Shown: piece after piece, positions 1 to 8,169 of the stretch
Position numbering within the stretch: the first letter of the stretch is position 1
Layout of the letters: every line of letters starts with the position of its first letter
NCBI RefSeq assembly: GCF_004768545.1
Contig: NZ_CP038636.1
Coordinates: forward strand, 868,001 to 932,000
From: Cupriavidus oxalaticus
GTDB taxonomy: Bacteria; Pseudomonadota; Gammaproteobacteria; Burkholderiales; Burkholderiaceae
DNA: 64,000 bases
Direction of reading: 5' to 3'
Made by a program: the position numbers and the translations under genes
Notes under the pieces: model-generated
Seen by the model: only the letters and a program-made list of their open reading frames with translations
The model's database searches: none
What the model was told of the DNA's origin: nothing

Positions 1-454
1 GATGGTGGTATCCCAGCAGGATGTCACAGTCATCGTCCACCAGTTGCTGGACGCCCTCCGGCACGTTTACGGCATGCACGCAGGCGCTCAACACACCAAA
101 GCGATCGTGCAGCGATTTGAGCCAGGTAGGGAAGAAAGTGAATACCAGGGTATGCGCGACTGAAAAGCGAATGACCTTGTCTTTATCGCCCAGCGGCTGG
201 CGGCTGCTGAGCAATGCGCGTGCTGCGTACGCGTCACGCAACAGGTCCGCGGCCAGGCGCCGGAACAGCCAGCCCGCCGTCGTCAGCGTTGCCGGGTGCA
301 CGCTCCGGTCTACCAGGCTGATGCCCAGCCATTCTTCGAGCGCCATGATGCGACGGCTGAGCGCCGACTGAGTGATATGGCGGTCGCCTGCGGCACGCGA
401 GAAGCTGCGCGTTTCAGCCAAGCACAGGAAGTCTTCAAGCCACTTGATTTCCAT
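1..454 (-). CDS. LysR-family regulator, N-terminal part (runs off window)
   Basis: The reading frame begins MEIKWLEDFLCLAETRSFSR and stays open to the window edge, about 151 residues. The first 60 residues are a typical LysR winged helix-turn-helix (SFSRAAGDRHITQSALSRRI). The start of the effector-binding domain follows, with IRFSVAHTLVFTFFPTWL. The wording resembles the HypT/YjiE branch of LysR proteins. It is transcribed divergently from aspA, so it is a plausible local regulator of aspA, which is inference. The C-terminal half lies outside the window. Confidence 0.85.
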   Translation of the reverse strand, partial: MEIKWLEDFLCLAETRSFSRAAGDRHITQSALSRRIMALEEWLGISLVDRSVHPATLTTAGWLFRRLAADLLRDAYAARALLSSRQPLGDKDKVIRFSVAHTLVFTFFPTWLKSLHDRFGVLSACVHAVNVPEGVQQLVDDDCDILLGYHH

Positions 455-765
455 GATGGAACTACTCGACATCGGGTTGGGACGCGCGGTCTATGGCTCA
501 TCATACGGCAAGGCATACTCGCGCAAATCGGTGGAACCCCGATAGTCCGATGCTAAATTCGCGGCCCCCTATTCCAAAATCGCAACATCTCTTTGCCGCC
601 CTGGCCAGTCAGCGTAGCGCCCCGCTCGCGCCGGGAACTGCCTTTCCCTGCCGGCATGCGAATCTCGCCGCGCCTGATGACAAATTCGCATGACGTTCGT
701 AAGCCGCCATGGCAATGCATAAGCTTGGCCTCCTCTCATGACGCCCTTTGGCGAGGAGCACACCG
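455..765. other. Divergent intergenic region between lysR and aspA
   Basis: About 310 bases without a convincing gene. It must hold the lysR promoter and the aspA promoter. Visible elements are a candidate sigma-54 promoter near the aspA end (710-725) and an inverted pair GCGAAT (659-664) / ATTCGC (683-688) that could be an activator site. Confidence 0.6.
710..725 (+). promoter_or_regulatory. Candidate sigma-54 promoter of aspA
   Basis: TGGCAATGCATAAGCT keeps the invariant GG (711-712) and GC (723-724) at the correct spacing for a -24/-12 promoter. It departs from consensus at the bases just before GC (AA rather than TT). Transcription would start near 735, about 30 bases before the aspA ATG. 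It is weaker than the aceE promoter at 3792. Confidence 0.4.
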
Positions 766-2193
766 ATGACCGCCGGACCCTTCAGAACCGAACATGATCT
801 CCTGGGCGATCGCAACGTCCCAGCCGATGCCTACTACGGTGTGCATACCCTGCGCGCAGTGGAGAACTTCCCGATTACCGGCACGCCGATCTCCATCTAC
901 CCGGAGCTCATCAAGGCACTGGCCTACATCAAGCAGGCCGCCGCGCTGGCCAACCATGAGCTTGGCCTGCTCGACGATGAGCGCTGCGATGCCATCGTCA
1001 CGGCGTGTGCCGAACTCGTCGGCGGCAAACTGCATGAGCAATTCGTGGTCGATGTGATCCAGGGCGGCGCCGGGACCTCGACCAACATGAACGCCAACGA
1101 AGTCATCGCCAATCGCGCGCTGGAATTGCTGGGGCACGAGAAAGGCCAGTACCAATTCCTACACCCGAACGAGCAGGTCAATATCGGGCAGAGCACCAAT
1201 GACGTCTATCCGTCCGCACTGAAGATCGCGACGTGGTTCGGCATTCTGGGGCTGGTGGATGCCATGGGCGTGCTGCGCCGCGCCTTCGAACAGAAGGCCG
1301 ATGAATTCAAGCATGTCCTGAAAATGGGGCGCACCCAGTTGCAGGATGCCGTACCCATGACGCTGGGCCAGGAGTTCAGCACGTATGCCGTGATGCTTGG
1401 TGAAGACGAGGAGCGACTGCGCGAAGCCGCCCTGCTGATCTGCGAAATCAACATGGGTGCAACCGCGATCGGCACCGGTATTACCGCGCACCCGGACTAC
1501 GCGCCGCTGATCCTGAAACGGCTCAGGGAAATCACCGGCATTCCGCTCGTGACGGCCCCTAACCTGATTGAGGCGACCCAAGACTGCGGCGCGTTCGTGC
1601 AACTGTCAGGTGTGCTAAAGCGCGTGGCGGTCAAGCTGTCGAAGACCTGCAACGACCTGCGCCTGCTTTCCAGCGGCCCGCGAGCCGGCCTGGGCGAAAT
1701 CAACCTGCCGCCGATGCAGGCGGGGTCGAGCATCATGCCCGGCAAGGTGAATCCCGTCATCCCCGAAGTGGTCAACCAGATCGCATTCGAGGTGATCGGC
1801 AATGACATCACGGTCAGCTTCGCCGCGGAAGCGGGCCAGCTGCAACTCAACGCCTTCGAGCCAATCATCGCGCACAGCCTCTTCAAGAGCGTGAGCCATC
1901 TGCGCAACGGCTGCCTGACCCTGGCGGAGCGCTGCGTCAGCGGCATCACCGCCAATGAAGAGCGCCTGCGGGCCACGGTCGAGAACTCCATTGGCATCGT
2001 GACCGCCCTGAACCCCTACATCGGCTACGCCAACGCGACAGCAGTCGCTCAGGAGGCTCACACCTCTGGCGGAAGCGTCTATGAAATCGTGCTGCACAAG
2101 GGGCTGCTGTCCAAGGACGAGCTTGACCGGATCCTCCGCCCCGAAGTCCTGACACAACCTGCACCGCTGAGCCAGGCCGCACACGCCCGCTGA
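766..2193 (+). CDS. aspA: Aspartate ammonia-lyase
   Basis: A 475-residue member of the fumarase/aspartase family that converts L-aspartate to fumarate and ammonia in the cytoplasm. The family signature GSSIMPGKVNP is present, as are the upstream GQSTNDVYPSA and GRTQLQDAVPMTLGQE blocks. These favour aspartase over class II fumarase. I chose ATG 766 because GCGAGGAG lies 8 bases upstream; a TTG at 748 would add six residues and lacks a ribosome site. It is followed by a hairpin (2211-2240) and a dicarboxylate symporter gene, fitting uptake and deamination of aspartate feeding malate and pyruvate formation. Confidence 0.93.
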   Translation: MTAGPFRTEHDLLGDRNVPADAYYGVHTLRAVENFPITGTPISIYPELIKALAYIKQAAALANHELGLLDDERCDAIVTACAELVGGKLHEQFVVDVIQGGAGTSTNMNANEVIANRALELLGHEKGQYQFLHPNEQVNIGQSTNDVYPSALKIATWFGILGLVDAMGVLRRAFEQKADEFKHVLKMGRTQLQDAVPMTLGQEFSTYAVMLGEDEERLREAALLICEINMGATAIGTGITAHPDYAPLILKRLREITGIPLVTAPNLIEATQDCGAFVQLSGVLKRVAVKLSKTCNDLRLLSSGPRAGLGEINLPPMQAGSSIMPGKVNPVIPEVVNQIAFEVIGNDITVSFAAEAGQLQLNAFEPIIAHSLFKSVSHLRNGCLTLAERCVSGITANEERLRATVENSIGIVTALNPYIGYANATAVAQEAHTSGGSVYEIVLHKGLLSKDELDRILRPEVLTQPAPLSQAAHAR

Positions 2194-2210
2194 GCCAAGG
2201 AGACGGCTTG

Positions 2211-2240
2211 CTCCGCACGGCTGCTGCAGCCCGTGCGGAG
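2211..2240 (+). terminator. Hairpin after aspA
   Basis: CTCCGCACGG and CCGTGCGGAG form a perfect 10-bp stem around a 10-base loop, 18 bases after the aspA stop codon. There is no T-run behind it, so it could be a weak terminator, an attenuator or a processing site between aspA and the symporter gene. Confidence 0.55.
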
Positions 2241-2304
2241 GCGCCTGCTGCCAAATCGACGGTCAGACCAGGCATCTGTCCGCAATCGCTGGAGACAACG
2301 CATC

Positions 2305-3597
2305 ATGAAGGCAAACAAGCTGACCAGCACGATCATGCTCGCCATGGTCCTGGGCATCGCTACCGGCTATCTGTGCAACACCCTCGCGCCCGACCCTGCG
2401 AAGGCAAAGGAGATTGCCGGCTATTTCTCTATCGTGACCGACATCTTCCTGCGCATGATCAAAATGATCATCGCACCGCTGGTATTCGGCACGCTGGTGG
2501 CGGGTATCGCCGGCATGAAGGACGCCGGTGCCGTGGGACGTATTGGCATCAAGGCACTGGGCTGGTTTATCACAGCCTCGTTCATATCGCTGCTGCTCGG
2601 CATGGTCTTCGTGGACCTGCTGCAGCCGGGGCACGCCCTCAACCTGCCGCTCCCGGAAGTGGGCACGGCGACCAACCTCAAGACCTCCTCGCTAAACCTG
2701 AAGGACTTCATCACACACGTCTTCCCCAAGAGCGTGTTTGAAGCAATGGCGCAAAACGAGATCCTTCAGATCCTGGTCTTCTCGCTGTTCTTCGGTTTCG
2801 CCATCGCGTCGTTCCAGGGCAAGGTCGGACATCACCTGGTGGCGTCGATCGAAGAGCTGGTGACGATCATGCTGCGCGTCACCGACTTTGTCATGCGTTT
2901 TGCCCCGCTCGGCGTGTTTGCCGCCGTTGCCGCCGCGATCACGGTGCAGGGTATCGGCGTGCTGTTCACCTACGGCAAGTTCATCGGCGGCTTCTACCTA
3001 GGGTTGCTGGTGCTGTGGCTGGTGCTAACCGCGGCGGGCTACCTGTTCCTGGGCGGGCGGGTGTTCACGCTGCTCAAGCTGATCCGTGAGCCGACCATTC
3101 TTGCCTTCTCGACCGCCAGCAGCGAGGCGGCTTATCCCAAGACCATGGAACAGATGGAGAAGTTCGGCGTCCCCAACAAGGTAACCGGCTTCGTCCTGCC
3201 GCTTGGCTATTCCTTCAACCTCGATGGCTCGATGATGTACCAGGCCTTCGCCGCGCTGTTTATCGCGCAGGCCTACAACATCGAACTAAGCTTGACACAG
3301 CAGATCACCATGCTGCTGGTGCTGATGATCACCAGCAAAGGCATTGCCGGTGTGCCGCGGGCTTCCATCGTCGTGGTGGCGGCGACGCTGCCGATGTTCG
3401 GCCTGCCCGAAGCCGGCCTGCTGCTGATCCTGGGCATCGATCAGTTCCTCGACATGGGACGCACCGCCACCAATGTCATCGGCAACAGCATCGCTACAGC
3501 TGTCGTCGCCAAATGGGAGGGCGAGTTGAGCCCGGCGCAGCAACCTGAGCCGGACGACATCGTGGACGCCCCGGCGCGGCAACCTCACGGCGGCTAG
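2305..3597 (+). CDS. Dicarboxylate/amino acid:cation symporter (DAACS family, GltP-like)
   Basis: A 430-residue inner-membrane carrier of the Glt/Dct fold. The serine-rich hairpin AFSTASSEAAYP, the substrate motif NLDGSMMYQAFAALFIAQAY and the second hairpin SKGIAGVPRASIVVVAA are all present. ATG 2305 is preceded by GGAGACAA. The likely substrate is aspartate, glutamate or a C4-dicarboxylate; sequence alone does not decide. It is clearly paralogous to the carrier at 29062-30375 and more distant from dctA at 13330. A GGCGGC/GCCGCC hairpin (3589-3605) spans its stop codon. Confidence 0.9.
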   Translation: MKANKLTSTIMLAMVLGIATGYLCNTLAPDPAKAKEIAGYFSIVTDIFLRMIKMIIAPLVFGTLVAGIAGMKDAGAVGRIGIKALGWFITASFISLLLGMVFVDLLQPGHALNLPLPEVGTATNLKTSSLNLKDFITHVFPKSVFEAMAQNEILQILVFSLFFGFAIASFQGKVGHHLVASIEELVTIMLRVTDFVMRFAPLGVFAAVAAAITVQGIGVLFTYGKFIGGFYLGLLVLWLVLTAAGYLFLGGRVFTLLKLIREPTILAFSTASSEAAYPKTMEQMEKFGVPNKVTGFVLPLGYSFNLDGSMMYQAFAALFIAQAYNIELSLTQQITMLLVLMITSKGIAGVPRASIVVVAATLPMFGLPEAGLLLILGIDQFLDMGRTATNVIGNSIATAVVAKWEGELSPAQQPEPDDIVDAPARQPHGG

Positions 3598-3791
3598 TCG
3601 CCGCCCCCCGCGTGCGCCGGCCCGGGCAGGCTGCGCCACGCGGGGCCGCGGGTATTCCCTGACGCTCCCGCATGAAATCTCATAACGATCCGGGCGCCGC
3701 AATATGGAATCACCAACTGGTCGCCCCGGGGCGTACATACCTTTTCCTTTCCAATCAACGGCTTGCGCTCTTCGCACAGCCTTCCCGGCAA

Positions 3792-3807
3792 TGGCACGGC
3801 GATTGCT
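3792..3807 (+). promoter_or_regulatory. Sigma-54 (-24/-12) promoter of the pyruvate dehydrogenase operon
   Basis: TGGCACGGCGATTGCT is a full match to the sigma-54 consensus TGGCACG-N4-TTGCT, with GG at 3793-3794 and GC at 3805-3806. The predicted start is near 3818, about 47 bases before the aceE ATG. A perfect palindrome CGCCCCGGGGCG lies upstream at 3722-3733 and could be an activator site. The sigma-54 activator DctD is encoded at 25014-26372. That DctD acts here is inference. Confidence 0.85.
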
Positions 3808-3864
3808 AAATCACACTGCCGCAGCATCAACTGATGCAATTCAAAACAAACAAGTGGAGACAAC

Positions 3865-6552
3865 ATGAGCGCACGAGAAGCGGGCGATCTCGATCCCGTC
3901 GAGACCGCCGAGTGGCTGGAATCCTTGCAAGCGGTAACGCAGCACCGCGGCACAGAACGAGCCAACCAACTGGTCAATGCGCTGGTCGATGAAGCGCGGC
4001 GCGACGGCCTCTATGTGCCGCGCTCGCTGACCACGGGCTACCGCAACACCATCGCCCCGGAGGACCAAGCGCAATCGACCGGAGACCGGGCCATCGAGCA
4101 TCGCCTGCGCTCGATCATTCGCTGGAACGCCATGGCGATCATCCTGCGCGCTAACAAGGAATCGTCGGAGCTTGGCGGGCACATTGCCAGCTTCCAGTCT
4201 GCCGCCACGCTCTACGACATCGGTTTCGGCCACTTCTGGCACGCCCCCACGGAAGACCATGGCGGCGACCTGTTGTACATCCAGGGTCACAGCGCGCCGG
4301 GCATCTACGCACGCGCCTTTGTCGAGGGGCGGCTCACGGAACAGCAATTGTTGGGTTACCGGCAAGAGACCGGTGGCACCGGCCTGTCGTCCTACCCGCA
4401 CCCGTGGTTGATGCCGGACTTCTGGCAATTCCCCACCGTGTCGATGGGCCTGGGGCCGCTGATGTCGATCTATCAGGCGCGCTTCCTCAAGTACCTGCAA
4501 GGCCGCGGCCTGGCGGACACCGCACCGCGCAAGGTCTGGGCCTTCATGGGCGACGGCGAGATGGATGAACCAGAATCGCTGGGCGCGATCTCGCTCGCGG
4601 GCCGCGAAAGGCTGGACAACCTGATCTTCGTCATCAACTGCAACCTGCAACGCCTGGACGGTCCCGTGCGCGGCAACGGCAAGATCATCCAGGAGTTGGA
4701 ATCCGTCTTTCGCGGCGCCGGCTGGAATGTGATCAAGGTGGTCTGGGGCGGCGGCTGGGACAAGCTGCTGGCCAAGGACAAGAACGGCCTGCTGCTGCGG
4801 CGCATGGAGGAATGCGTCGACGGCGAGTACCAGGACTTCAAGAGCAAGAGTGGCGCCTATGTACGCGAGCACTTCTTCGGCAAGTACGAAGAACTCAAGG
4901 CGCTGGTCGCGGACATGAGCGATGACGAGATCTGGGGCCTGACGCGGGGCGGCCATGATCCGGAGAAGGTGTTCGCGGCCTACGCCGCCGCCATCAGGCA
5001 CACGGGGGAGCCCACGCTGATCCTGGCCAAGACGGTCAAGGGCTATGGCATGGGCGAATCGGGCGAAGGCCAGATGATTGCCCACCAGGCCAAGAAGATG
5101 ACCCTGGATGCGTTGCGCGGCTTCCGCGACCGCTTCCAGATTCCGGTCAGCGACGAGCAACTCGCCGACATCCCCTTTATCAAGCTGCCCGAAGACAGCC
5201 CCGAGATGCAGTACCTGCACGCGCGCCGCGCGGCGCTGGGCGGCTATCTGCCTGCACGCCGCAGCAAGTCTCATGCGCTGGAGATCCCGCCGCTGGCCAC
5301 CTTCCAGCGCCTGCTTGACAGCACCGGAGAGCGCGAGATTTCCACCACCATGGCCTTCGTGCAGATGCTGGGCACCCTGGTGCGCGACAAAGCGATCGGC
5401 AAGCACGTAGTCCCCATCGTACCCGACGAGTCGCGCACCTTCGGCATGGAGGGCATGTTCCGCCAGCTCGGCATCTACTCGTCCGTCGGCCAGCTCTACA
5501 AGCCGCAGGATGCCGACCAACTTATGTATTACCGGGAGTCCAAGGACGGCCAGGTGCTGCAGGAAGGGATCAACGAGGGCGGCGCGATGTCGAGCTGGAT
5601 TGTCGCCGCGACGTCGTACAGCACGAGCAACGTGCCGATGATTCCGTTCTACATCTACTACTCGATGTTCGGACTCCAGCGGGTCGGCGACCTGGCCTGG
5701 CTGGCGGGCGACATCCGCGCGCGCGGCTTCCTGCTGGGCGGCACGGCGGGACGCACCACGCTCAACGGCGAAGGCCTGCAGCACGAGGATGGTCATAGCC
5801 ACATCATCGCCGGCACCATCCCCAACTGCGTCTCCTACGATCCCACCTTCGCCTATGAGGTCGTGACCATCGTGCGCGACGGCATGCGCCGGATGTACCA
5901 GGACCAGGAGGATGTCTATTACTACATCACCCTGATGAATGAGAACTACCCGCACCCGGGCTTGGCAGAAGCGGGACCCGGCGCCGAGGCGGGCATCCTC
6001 AAGGGCCTCTACAAACTCAAGGACGGCGGCAAGGCCGGCAAGGGCGGGTTGCGTGTGCAGCTCATGGGCAGCGGCACCATCCTGCGCGAAGTGATCGCGG
6101 CGGCGGACCTTCTGAAGGCGGACTACAACGTCACGGCCGACATCTGGAGCGCCACCAGCTACAACGAACTGCGCCGCGACGGCATGGCCACCGAACGCTG
6201 GAACCTGCTGCACCCGACAGAGGCTCGCCGCAAGAGCTGGGTCGAGTCCAGTCTGGAAGGCCACGAGGGGCCCGTGATCGCTTCCACTGACTACATGCGC
6301 AACTACGCCGATCAGGTACGCGAATACGTGCATGCGGCCGGACGGCGCTATGTCGTGCTGGGCACCGATGGCTTTGGACGCAGCGACTACCGCACCAAGC
6401 TGCGCAGCTTCTTCGAGGTCGATCGCTACCACGTGGCCGTAGCCGCGCTCAAAGCCCTGTGCGACGACGACGCGATCAAGCCAGCGGTAGTGGCCGAAGC
6501 CATTGCCAGGTATGGGGTGGACACCGAGCGCGCAGCGCCGTGGACGGTCTGA
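3865..6552 (+). CDS. aceE: Pyruvate dehydrogenase E1 component (homodimeric type)
   Basis: An 895-residue AceE, the usual length for the single-chain E1 of beta- and gamma-proteobacteria. It decarboxylates pyruvate with thiamine diphosphate and passes the acetyl group to the lipoyl domains of E2. The thiamine-binding GDGEMDEPES block is near residue 229 and the substrate region around SRTFGMEGMFRQLGIYS is intact. The start is firm: GGAGACAAC immediately precedes ATG 3865. It heads aceE-aceF-lpdA with gaps of about 20 and 13 bases, so one operon is likely, from the sigma-54 promoter at 3792. Such clusters often carry a second PDH copy beside a housekeeping one, which cannot be checked here. 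Confidence 0.96.
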   Translation: MSAREAGDLDPVETAEWLESLQAVTQHRGTERANQLVNALVDEARRDGLYVPRSLTTGYRNTIAPEDQAQSTGDRAIEHRLRSIIRWNAMAIILRANKESSELGGHIASFQSAATLYDIGFGHFWHAPTEDHGGDLLYIQGHSAPGIYARAFVEGRLTEQQLLGYRQETGGTGLSSYPHPWLMPDFWQFPTVSMGLGPLMSIYQARFLKYLQGRGLADTAPRKVWAFMGDGEMDEPESLGAISLAGRERLDNLIFVINCNLQRLDGPVRGNGKIIQELESVFRGAGWNVIKVVWGGGWDKLLAKDKNGLLLRRMEECVDGEYQDFKSKSGAYVREHFFGKYEELKALVADMSDDEIWGLTRGGHDPEKVFAAYAAAIRHTGEPTLILAKTVKGYGMGESGEGQMIAHQAKKMTLDALRGFRDRFQIPVSDEQLADIPFIKLPEDSPEMQYLHARRAALGGYLPARRSKSHALEIPPLATFQRLLDSTGEREISTTMAFVQMLGTLVRDKAIGKHVVPIVPDESRTFGMEGMFRQLGIYSSVGQLYKPQDADQLMYYRESKDGQVLQEGINEGGAMSSWIVAATSYSTSNVPMIPFYIYYSMFGLQRVGDLAWLAGDIRARGFLLGGTAGRTTLNGEGLQHEDGHSHIIAGTIPNCVSYDPTFAYEVVTIVRDGMRRMYQDQEDVYYYITLMNENYPHPGLAEAGPGAEAGILKGLYKLKDGGKAGKGGLRVQLMGSGTILREVIAAADLLKADYNVTADIWSATSYNELRRDGMATERWNLLHPTEARRKSWVESSLEGHEGPVIASTDYMRNYADQVREYVHAAGRRYVVLGTDGFGRSDYRTKLRSFFEVDRYHVAVAALKALCDDDAIKPAVVAEAIARYGVDTERAAPWTV

Positions 6553-6572
6553 GACGCCGAGGATTGAGGACT

Positions 6573-8156
6573 ATGAACCAAGCCATTGATATCAAGGTGC
6601 CCGACATCGGCGACTTCAAGGACGTACCGGTGATCGAGCTGTTCGTCAAAGTGGGAGACCTGGTCAACCCCGAGGACCCTCTGGTCTCGCTGGAATCCGA
6701 CAAGGCCACCATGGAAGTGCCGTCTCCGCACGGCGGCGTGGTCAAGCAGATCCACGTCAAGTTGGGTGATGCCGTCAGCGAGGGCAGTCTGCTGATGCAA
6801 TTCGAGGGCATGGGCGCCGTGGTGCCGGCGGACACCGCCAAGCCCAGCGTGAACGCGCCGCCCTCGCCAGTGAACGCGCCCGCCGGGCTGGCCGAAATAC
6901 GCATCCCCGACATCGGCGACTTCAAGGACGTTCCGGTGATCGAGATCCTCGTCAAGGTGGGCGACACCGTGAAGGCAGAGGACCCACTGGTCTCGCTGGA
7001 GTCCGACAAGGCCACCATGGACGTGCCCGCGCCCCTGAGCGGCGTAGTCAGGGAGATCCGCGTCAAGGTGGGAGACACCGTCAGCGAAGGCAGCATCATC
7101 ATGGCGCTTGCCACCGACGATGCCCTCGCGACGGCCACGGCCCCCGCCGCACCGGCACTGCTTGCCGCGCCGGCACCGGCGGCACCTGCGCCTACCTCCC
7201 CGTCCGGCGTCGACGAAGCCGCCTTCCGGCTGGCTTACGCCGGGCCGGCGGTACGCAAGCTCGCCCGCGAGTCCGGCGTCGACCTGGGCAAGGTGCGCGG
7301 CAGCGGCGCGCATGGCCGCATCCTGCGCGCCGACGTCGAGGCATTCGCCAGCACCGGTGGCCAGACTGCGCCCGTGCCCGCGACCAAGCCCGCCTCCGCG
7401 TCCGCCGGCAGCGGTACCGGCCTGGACCTGCTGCCATGGCCCAAGGTTGATTTCGCGAAGTTCGGCCCGGTCGAGCGTAAGGAACTGAGCCGCATCAAGA
7501 AGATCTCCGGCGCCAACCTGCATCGCAACTGGGTGGTGATCCCACACGTCACCACACATGACGAGGCGGATATCACGGATCTGGAGCAGTTCCGCGTGCA
7601 GATGAACAAGGAGCTGGAGAAGAGCGGCGTCAAGATCAGCATGCTGCCCTTCATGATGAAAGCGGCAGTGGCCGCGCTGAAGGCATTCCCCGAGTTCAAC
7701 GCAAGTCTGGATGGCGACAGCCTGGTGCTCAAACAGTACTACCACATCGGTTTCGCGGCCGACACGCCCAACGGCCTGATGGTGCCGGTGATCCGCGACG
7801 TCGACAAAAAGACCATCCCCGAAATCGCGCGGGAGATGGGCGAACTGGCCAAGCTGGCGCGCGAGGGCAAGCTCAAGCCGGACCAGATGTCGGGCGGCAC
7901 CTTCACGATCAGTTCGCTCGGCGGCATCGGCGGCCTCCACTTCACGCCCATCATCAATGCTCCCGAGGTAGCCATCATGGGGGTCTGCAAGAGCTTCTGG
8001 AAGCAGCACTCCAGCGACGGCAAGACGTGGGCTTCTCGCCTGACGCTGCCGCTGTCCTTGTCGTGGGACCACCGCGTCATCGACGGGGCCGCGGCGGCCC
8101 GCTTCAACGTCTATTTTGCCAACCTGCTCGCCGATCTGCGGCGTGTGCTGTTCTGA
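6573..8156 (+). CDS. aceF: Pyruvate dehydrogenase E2, dihydrolipoamide acetyltransferase
   Basis: A 527-residue E2. Domain order: lipoyl domain 1 (residues 4-78, lipoyl-lysine K44 in ESDKATM), lipoyl domain 2 (104-180, K146), Ala/Pro-rich linkers, an E1/E3-binding domain (GPAVRKLARESGVDLGKVRG) and a C-terminal acyltransferase domain ending with the catalytic DHRVIDGAAAARF. The two lipoyl domains are near-duplicates at protein and DNA level. ATG 6573 follows GGATTGAGGA; in-frame codons upstream overlap aceE and are unlikely to be used. Its lipoylation probably depends on lipA, 4 kb downstream. Confidence 0.95.
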   Translation: MNQAIDIKVPDIGDFKDVPVIELFVKVGDLVNPEDPLVSLESDKATMEVPSPHGGVVKQIHVKLGDAVSEGSLLMQFEGMGAVVPADTAKPSVNAPPSPVNAPAGLAEIRIPDIGDFKDVPVIEILVKVGDTVKAEDPLVSLESDKATMDVPAPLSGVVREIRVKVGDTVSEGSIIMALATDDALATATAPAAPALLAAPAPAAPAPTSPSGVDEAAFRLAYAGPAVRKLARESGVDLGKVRGSGAHGRILRADVEAFASTGGQTAPVPATKPASASAGSGTGLDLLPWPKVDFAKFGPVERKELSRIKKISGANLHRNWVVIPHVTTHDEADITDLEQFRVQMNKELEKSGVKISMLPFMMKAAVAALKAFPEFNASLDGDSLVLKQYYHIGFAADTPNGLMVPVIRDVDKKTIPEIAREMGELAKLAREGKLKPDQMSGGTFTISSLGGIGGLHFTPIINAPEVAIMGVCKSFWKQHSSDGKTWASRLTLPLSLSWDHRVIDGAAAARFNVYFANLLADLRRVLF

Positions 8157-8169
8157 GGGGCGTGCAGCA

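Noticed and set aside
3841..6432. An 863-codon open frame antisense to aceE
   Set aside because: Its residues are a mirror of the aceE codon pattern in high-GC DNA, with no family motif or ribosome site. The + strand AceE is unmistakable.
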